From Anthostomella pinea (Eukaryota; Ascomycota; Sordariomycetes; Xylariales; Xylariaceae), in contig CAUWAG010000020.1 in NCBI GenBank assembly GCA_963556695.1, forward strand, positions 1,674,001 through 1,738,000: a stretch of 64,000 bases of DNA, read 5' to 3'. The notes beneath the pieces were generated by a model, which had not been told where the DNA came from, ran no database searches, and was given only the letters and a program-made list of their open reading frames with translations. A program made the translations under genes and the position numbers. Below, piece by piece: positions 58,022 through 64,000 of this stretch (positions are counted from its first letter, which is position 1; the number at the start of each line of letters is the position of its first letter).

Positions 58022-58587
58022 TTTGTTTGTTTGTTTGTTTTGTATTTAACGTGGGGGGTAGCTCCTCAGTAGTGCAAACCACGCCTCCCAGAGCCATTGC
58101 ATCGCAAGGTTGTAGAGGTGTCAAATTAGATACATTCAGATCCGCGCACGAGCCTATCCTCGCTGTAGCGGTACCAATCTGGAGTGTTCAGATGGTTTTA
58201 GTCAATACCCAAGCACGATTCCGTCAGAAAAACCTCCTATCTAGTGACAAAGCGACCCAGTGAACCTCAGTTCTCTGGTGTACATATCGTTCCAGTAGCC
58301 GTTCGATATATGTCGCATTGGTGGGTGGAGTAGGTGTTTGTTATCTGCTGGCGAGGGAAACCACAAGGGGGAAAACCTCGCAGGAGTGGGTATTGTGGAG
58401 ACAAGCTGCTTGGCTATCGGGCTCTGCGATAAAATGGGGCCTCTCCACTGTCGTGTGCTGGTTATCGACTCGCACAAGCCGGGTCAGAAAGGGGGCCATA
58501 GCAGGATTCGAACCCACTTGTTCTCGTCGCCCACCGCACAAACGAGAACACAACCAGGCGCATTTGACCATTGCGCCATACGGCCAT
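58022..58587 (-). mobile_element. tRNA-derived SINE, copy 1, with LINE-like tail
   Basis: On the minus strand it starts at 58587 with a tRNA-like head (GGCCGTATGGCGCAATGG) holding an A box (TGGCGCAATGG) and B box (GGGTTCGAATCCTGC, near 58507). A body of about 370 bp and a final ~150 bp resemble the 3' end of the LINE in this window, including GGCTCTGGGAGGCGTGG, GCACTACTGAGGAGCTACC and a (CAAA)n terminus. Target-site duplication AGGAAACAGTG occurs at 58011-58021 and 58588-58598. Confidence 0.85.
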
Positions 58588-58639
58588 AGGAAACAGTGAT
58601 CAGCGAGATTAGCAACAATGGGCAAACATACTCGGGCTT

Positions 58640-58971
58640 TTGGCAAGTGTATTGACATCTGATATCTTCCTTGGATTCAAGTTAGTAAGTCTGAGTTTGA
58701 ATCATACTCCTCATGTTCATGGTTTTGAAATTGAGCATAACAAGTCTGGTGTGACACCATCAGGTCGTGAGTTACTCACAATACATAAGGGCTCAAGTCT
58801 TAACACTTACCCGGTTGGTCGACCTGCGTGTATGTTACCGTATGCTCTACCACCGCATGCAACTACTAAGCACTTACCAGCACCTGGCTTGAGTATTACC
58901 ACTCCTAAAGATAGAAGAAACATCAAGCGTAAAGAAGCTGCAGTTTCGTCTGTTTTCGAAATTCTGTGTGG
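58640..58971 (+). other. unrecognised open frame fragment, cut by nested transposons
   Basis: The frame encodes about 110 residues (DIFLGFKLVSLSLNHTPHVH..., then NTYPVGRPACMLPYALPPHA and KDRRNIKRKEAAVSSVFEIL). Third-position bases are AT-rich, unlike the esterase next to it. It runs into the outer transposon at 58974. Rejoining across the TA at 61854 gives eight more codons and a stop (FEILCGNVIRAVNVT). No start codon is evident and the family is not recognised. It may derive from a mobile element or a transferred gene. Confidence 0.4.
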
Positions 58972-59165
58972 TAACGGCGGGGACCTAGATGTGGGACAGC
59001 CCCCCATGTGGGACAGATTTTACACCTAATCCCACTATGTTCACTTACACGTATCTCTGTTAATTCTGAAGCTGTAAATATCACAATAGTATCATTAGAA
59101 TCTTCTTTCCTTGGTGTTTTGATATCATATGGAGTGTTAGGTTCTGCTTCCGTACCAAGAACGTA

Positions 59166-61538
59166 CCATCCCCCATAGAAGTCGGACACCCCTACTAGTC
59201 GGACAGCCAAACCCCACCATCACCACCAAAACACCCCTTTATTCACTTACACGCTTTCAGCCCGATATTGAAGTTACTAAGGATGTATTATTGCTCTAGA
59301 TAGCCCTGATCTTGGGGTTTACTCCAATGTAGAATTTATCCCGCCTAGCCTATGTGATTGGTCATCTATTATCCCGCATTTCTTACCTCGAATAGCAAAT
59401 CTACGGCCCTATGAGGCTCCCCTGAAGCCTTGTTCTATATGTAACGCAGCATCGTATAGCTGCCCAAAATGCCTCTTTATCGTATAAAGAGGATCAGATG
59501 GCGAATGCCATCTTAGATATCACGGATAAGGGCCTGTCTTTACAAAAAAGCGCTCAAAAACACGGCATCCCGCCCCAAACGCTGTCTGATCGACTTAACG
59601 GCAAGCCTATGAGGGCTGAAGCCCACACGCAGCAACAGAGACTCTCCCCTGCTCAAGAAACCACTATAGTCGAATAGATTTTGCGTCAGGAGAAGCTAGG
59701 ATTAGCCCCTTTGCACTCCCTAGTTCGTGAGATCGTCACGAAGTTGTTGAAAAAGAAGGGAGATGAACGACCTCTGGGAGACACCTTTATGGCGGGTTTC
59801 AAGCACCGCAACCCTCAAATAAAGACTAAAATTGGCAAAAGGATGGAATCAGCGCGCTTTAAGGGGTTCACGCCCAAGGCAGTCAACTGGTTCTTCGAAA
59901 TTCTCGAGGATTACGGCTGGGTGAGGCCAGAGAACACGTATAATGTCGATAAGGGCGGCATTATAGCGGGCTATGGTAGCTCTATTTACCCCTTTAATTC
60001 CGCAAAATTCTAATCGTATTCATGTCATGGTCTGGTATAGGTAGCCCATGTGGTGAGTCCTGGAGCCCGGACATGAGTACATGTACCACCATTGAATGTC
60101 AAGCTGCCACGCTTGATATTCAACATCCTTTTGGGAGGAACAGCCGTGGCATGGTGGTTATAGTGAGCGTTCCGTCACAATTCACAGGTATCGACTCTCT
60201 CGTTCTGCTACCAAGAAATCCTTCCTTAAGAGCCCCCAGAGCCGCAGTTGGACCTCCTTCATCGAGGCCATCTCAGTCACGGGAAAAATCCTTAAACCGG
60301 GCATTATCTTTAAGGGGAAGGACCCCCAGGTCCAATGGTTTGTCGAGGAGTTCTGAAAGATCACCGATTGGCATTTTATATGCTCAGAAAACAGCTGGAC
60401 CTCCAATGACATAGCCTGCCAGTGGCTAGAAGACGTGTTCATCCCACAGGTGGACAAGGTACGAGGAAAAGATCAGTCTGAGACTGTTCTTTTGATAATA
60501 GATGGCCATGGTAGCCACACCTCCGTACGTATATGACTTTTCCTAATTTTATTTAGACTTCCTTTAATTTTCTGGAATTAATCCGAGCTAACGCGTGTTA
60601 ATAGGACGAATTTATGACTATGTATTATTTCGCCAACATCTTGCTCTGTTTCTTCCCTGCCCACACCAGTCACGGCATGCAGCCCCTGGATAACGGGCCC
60701 TATAATGCTCTGAAGGCTCACTACCAGAAATTTCTCTCGCAGCTGAATTCCTTGACGGATACCTCGCCTGTTGACAAGATTAACTTCATTCGGTGCTATA
60801 GCCAAGCAAGAACTTCTGCTTTTACTAAGGCAAACATCCTCTCTGGATCAGAACCACTGGATGTTATCCAATCAGCCGCAGGAAGTGTCTAATACATCCA
60901 GAAATCCAGGAAGATAAGCAGAAGACCCCTGAGCCTGAGACCCCTGAAAGCTCTGAACCTGAGGACCAACAGACTCCTACTACAAGCCGGGAGATTATGG
61001 ATTTTGGCAAAAATAAGTCCCCTGGCACCTACTTGAAGTAAAGGAAGATAGCCAACGCGTCCGAGACCAAGGAGACGGAAGTTATCATCCAAGCCCGGAA
61101 GATCAAAGCCCTGGAGGCTGAACTGGAGCGGCTACGGCCCAAAAAGCAGCAAAAGATCCCTAATCCTAACAAGAAGTTAAGAACAGTGACAGAGATCTTG
61201 TCTAAAGAATGTACTATTAGCCTAAAATGCCTATAGAGATACAAGAAGAGATAATTATTGAGTCAGAGGATGAAGAGGAAGATGAGGATGAAGCCCCTGA
61301 AGAGGCCGCTTTGGAGGCCATCCAGCAGCCTAGGTTGACACGTTCCGGCTGCGCGATACGGGCGCCCGCTAGACTGTACGAATGAGCAGCTTCAGCGCTC
61401 TCGAATGATAATTTTGCTGAATTTCTCTGATCTGAATGGCTTCTTTTACATATGTGTGAATAAAGGGGTGTTTTGGTGGTGATGGTGGGGTTTGGCTGTC
61501 CGACTAGTGGGGGTGTCCGACTTCTATGGGGGGGATGG
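59166..61538 (+). mobile_element. inner pogo-type element, decayed, nested
   Basis: Ends CCATCCCCCATAGAAGTCGG (59166) and the inverted match ending at 61538, TA on both sides (59164-59165, 61539-61540). TIRs extend through GGTTTGGCTGTCC and GGTGGTG as in the 52.1 kb element, to which it is closely related along its length. Confidence 0.85.
59469..61385 (+). pseudogene. pogo-type transposase remnant
   Basis: Homologous to the 52.4-54.2 kb transposase throughout: psq helix-turn-helix, LGLAPLHSLVREI, YNVDKGGIIAGYGS, DGHGSHTS, HTSHGMQPLDNGPYNALK and the acidic tail. Disabled by stops (for example TAG at 59677-59679 where the relative has TGG), frameshifts and an extra ~158 bp at about 60020-60177 inside the equivalent of intron 1. 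C-to-T and G-to-A changes dominate. Confidence 0.83.
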
Positions 61539-61855
61539 TAGTGGGGTGCTGAACTTGAACCGAGCCTGGCTCCCACCAAAGGGTCGGGAAAACCAGCCTT
61601 GCGGCAGCCGTGCGGCAGCCCGAAACGTAAAATTTCGTAGGGGCAAAACTTCATGTAATTGCAACTCCAGTATCATAACAAAGTACAAGGAGTAGCTAGA
61701 CTTAAAAGGAAAAAATAGAATTAAAGAATATTACCATTTAAACAAATATCTTGTGGCATCACTATTGGTTGAGTTATAAAGGTCGCAATATTGGAGTTTT
61801 GGTGAGAAAACTGTCCCACATGGGGGGCTGTCCCACATCTTGGTCCCCACCGTTA

Positions 61856-62363
61856 ATGTTATAAGAGCCGTCAATGTTACCTAATGACCATTGCCTATCA
61901 CATACAGGCTGATCTGTCCTGGTCAGAGCATCCAGATTTGCTGCTGGAACTCTGGACAGGTTAGGACAGAGCAAAATACATCTATAGCCGTGGAACGCGG
62001 TCAAGGTTTCCTGAACTCAGGGTTTATGTTTATCCGCCACTGGCTAAGTCACGTCCCAGCATACGAATGGCGTGTCTGGGAAGTTGGTGGGGTCGATATT
62101 GGGCGGCATTTGAAGGGACAGAGACCGATGTTTCATATATTTAGCGACCTACCTACGTCACTATCCATTGATCCATGTTTTTTTTCGGTCCATTGACCAA
62201 AGTTTATTCTTGTTGGCCCAGGCAGCTACGCAGAACGGCGTCAAAGTCCTCCGCGATCCCTCCCAAACCACCGACCTCTGAGTACGTTACTAGTGATGCG
62301 GCAATGTGGGCGGGATCGCGGCGGATTTTGACGCTGCTGTGCCAGGTCCTCGATCCCGCGGTG
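61856..62363. other. intergenic, no gene supported
   Basis: Only short frames without domains. Confidence 0.4.
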
Positions 62364-62419
62364 GTTCCTACTTTCTTATAATGATAGATATGTTCCTACT
62401 TTCTTATAATGATAGATAT
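62364..62419. repeat. 28-bp tandem duplication
   Basis: GTTCCTACTTTCTTATAATG plus ATAGATAT occurs twice in a row with no difference. Confidence 0.9.
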
Positions 62420-62783
62420 CAGTTATCACTATAGGATCACCAAGATAGTTTTCCACCAAGATCCTGAACGACGGTGAACCCGCGGGACGAGTTATTCGGC
62501 GGCCGATGGAAAACCGAGCGTTAGAAAGACAGTTTTGCCACAATCTACCAGCGCCAGGTCAGATGGGAAGGACCTGTCACTGTGATGGAATCATACCCAC
62601 TCGAGTGACACTGTCACTGCGCTTGCGTCCGTATTATGAATGACATTGATGGCGCCAGAGACGTCGTACTGAGCAGACACACTATCCTCGTTACTACCGT
62701 TACACAGCGTACTGGTTACCAGTAACTGCACACAAATCACTCGTGGCTACAACCACCAAACGACACTCTGAACATAACCGACC

Positions 62784-63380
62784 ATGCACTGGTATCAGTT
62801 CATCGGGCCTGCGATGCTGTGCATATGTCCTGTTGCGCGGGCGGGTGGCCATGCTTACGATTTTATGTAAGAATATACTTGGCGATTATTGTACATTTTA
62901 CTGACCAATATTCCTTAGGGACTTCAACGTCAAGCAGCAGACAGTCTCCGTGGCGCGCGGTGGTGAACCACTCGCGGCCGAAGTTTACAGCAACAACGTC
63001 TGGGTCGGCATTGTGAACCGAATTAAGGGCGATAAGAAGAGGGAAAACAAGGCCGACCTCGCCTTTCCATATACTAGCGGCGACAACACATGGATCTCAC
63101 TAATTGGGCAGCTCAAGAAAGGGGTGAGAATCAAGGCTGGAAGGAGATCGAGGCTTAAGTCCTACCACCCGTCTTGGTTGCCGATTCCGCCGAGGAGCTG
63201 CAGGATATGAAGGAGCTCGTCGAGGGCGTTATCGAACAAGTCCAGAGCATCAAGGGCGTCGGTGACGTCATTTTCGTGAATCGCAGCCTGCAGGACATCT
63301 GCCGGGTCGTGGTTTCTGACCATCCAAAATACGAGGACGACGATTGGGTCAGTGTCGAGGAATCTGCCGTTAGCTCGTAA
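62784..63380 (+). pseudogene. small secreted-protein gene, probably frameshifted
   Basis: Exon 1 from ATG 62784 encodes MHWYQFIGPAMLCICPVARA, signal-peptide-like, then GGHAYDF. An intron GTAAGA...CCTTAG (about 62867-62918) joins it in frame to DFNVKQQTVSVARGGEPLAA and a VYSNNVWVGIVNRIKGDKK segment. Near 63140 the frame changes: one frame ends at 63210, while another continues WKEIEA-stop-VLPPVLVADSAEELQDMKEL through VIFVNRSLQDICRVVVSDHP to TAA 63378-63380. No splice pair fixes both the shift and the stop, so the gene is probably broken. The family is not recognised; the size and signal peptide fit an effector-like or cell-wall protein. Confidence 0.5.
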
Positions 63381-63458
63381 CCTCGATGCATTGATTTTGC
63401 CTCACCCCAATGCACCCTAGAAGTACAGAGACGCCTAGCTAGGCACGGCCGCACGAGT

Positions 63459-63932
63459 GATTGATTGTATTTATCGTGGGTGCAGTCCCTCTATAGGGCA
63501 AACCACGCCTCCCAGAGCCATTGCATCGCAAGGTTATAGAGGTGTCAGTCTAGATACTTTCAAATCCGCGCACGAGCCTATCCTCGCTGTAGCGGTACCC
63601 ACCTAGAGTGACCAGATGGTTTTAGTCAATACCCAAGCACGATTCTGTCAGAAAAACCTCCTGTCTAGTGACAAAACGACCCAGTGAACCTCAGTTCTCT
63701 GGTGTACATATCATTTCAGTAGCCGTTCGATATATGTCGCATTGGTGGGTGAAGTAGGTATTTGTTATCTGCTGGCAAGGGAAACCACAAGGGGAAAAAC
63801 CTCGCAAGAGTGGGTGTTATAGAGATAAGCTGCTTGACTATCGGGCTCTACAATAAGGGGCCTCTCCACTGTCATGTGCTGGTGGGCGACGAGAACACAA
63901 CCAGGCGCATTTGACCATTGCGCCATACGGCC
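63459..63932 (-). mobile_element. tRNA-derived SINE, copy 2, internally rearranged
   Basis: About 90% similar to 58022-58587 over the body and head. The B-box part of the tRNA-like head is missing: after GGTTGTGTTCTCG the minus strand jumps to TCGCCCACCAGCACATGACA. The 3' tail is more diverged (TGATTGATTGTATTTATCG) and lacks a clean (CAAA)n. No clear target duplication. Confidence 0.78.
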
Positions 63933-64000
63933 ACTTATTGACATCTGTTAGCAGTAGAGCCCTGTCGATTTTGGCTAGAAAACGCGGCTAGCCGCATTTA

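Larger units (their letters stand above)
58974..61853. mobile_element. outer pogo-like element interrupted by another element
   Basis: Inverted ends of about 45 bp: left ACGGCGGGGACCTAGATGTG from 58974, right inverted ACGGTGGGGACCAAGATGTG. Both contain GTGGGACAGCCCCCCATG and GTGGGACAG. TA flanks both ends (58972-58973, 61854-61855). The subterminal motif TTCACTTACACG is shared with the inner element and the one at 52.1 kb, so the families are related. Without the inner element only ~500 bp non-coding sequence remains, so it is probably non-autonomous. Confidence 0.75.

Overview
This window reads as nuclear DNA of a filamentous ascomycete (Pezizomycotina, most likely a sordariomycete) in a transposon-rich region. 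The reasons: GC-balanced genes with short GT-AG introns; Tad1-type LINEs and pogo/Fot-type DNA transposons; AT-rich blocks and C-to-T/G-to-A decay that look like repeat-induced point mutation (RIP); and a 10.4 kb block of mitochondrial DNA whose gene order (cob-trnC-cox1-trnR-nad1-nad4-atp8-atp6) and TGA=Trp codons are those of sordariomycete mitochondria.

Layout. 1-7 kb: an intron-bearing tRNA, a fatty acid hydroxylase/sterol desaturase-like gene, a pair of ~220 bp direct repeats, a 211 bp tandem repeat and an HD-domain gene with a signal peptide. 7.1-9.0 kb: a complete pogo/Fot element with one nonsense codon. 10.4-13.8 kb: a decayed LINE followed head-to-tail by a second, 5'-truncated copy. 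14.3-19.6 kb: two diverged ~2.6 kb tandem units, each with a broken minus-strand coiled-coil gene. 20.9-24.7 kb: the best conventional genes, an MFS transporter (four exons, minus) and a BCS1-type AAA ATPase. 25.5-28.1 kb: an AT-rich decayed repeat with nested inverted LTR-like ends. 28.5-40.6 kb: a minus-strand aspartic-protease-like gene split by the mitochondrial block (about 29354-39737) and cut at its 5' side by a minus-strand LINE (40607-43925). 45.7-51.2 kb: the longest LINE copy, in inverted orientation to the previous one. 51.9-54.3 kb: a pogo element inserted in a small cysteine-rich gene. 57.1-58.0 kb: an intact secreted acetylxylan esterase (CE1). 58.0-63.9 kb: two copies of a tRNA-derived SINE flanking a pogo element nested in a related element, and a small secreted-protein gene.

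The most notable structures are (1) the mitochondrial insertion, which split a coding sequence without visible target loss or duplication and is itself rearranged; and (2) a LINE/SINE partnership in which a SINE with a tRNA-like head ends in the same 3' tail, including the (CAAA)n terminus, as the LINE, with an 11 bp target-site duplication at one copy. Working host genes are few: the hydroxylase, HD protein, MFS transporter, BCS1-like ATPase and acetylxylan esterase. They do not form an evident cluster; most of the rest is mobile-element history. All calls come from reading the sequence, with no database searches.
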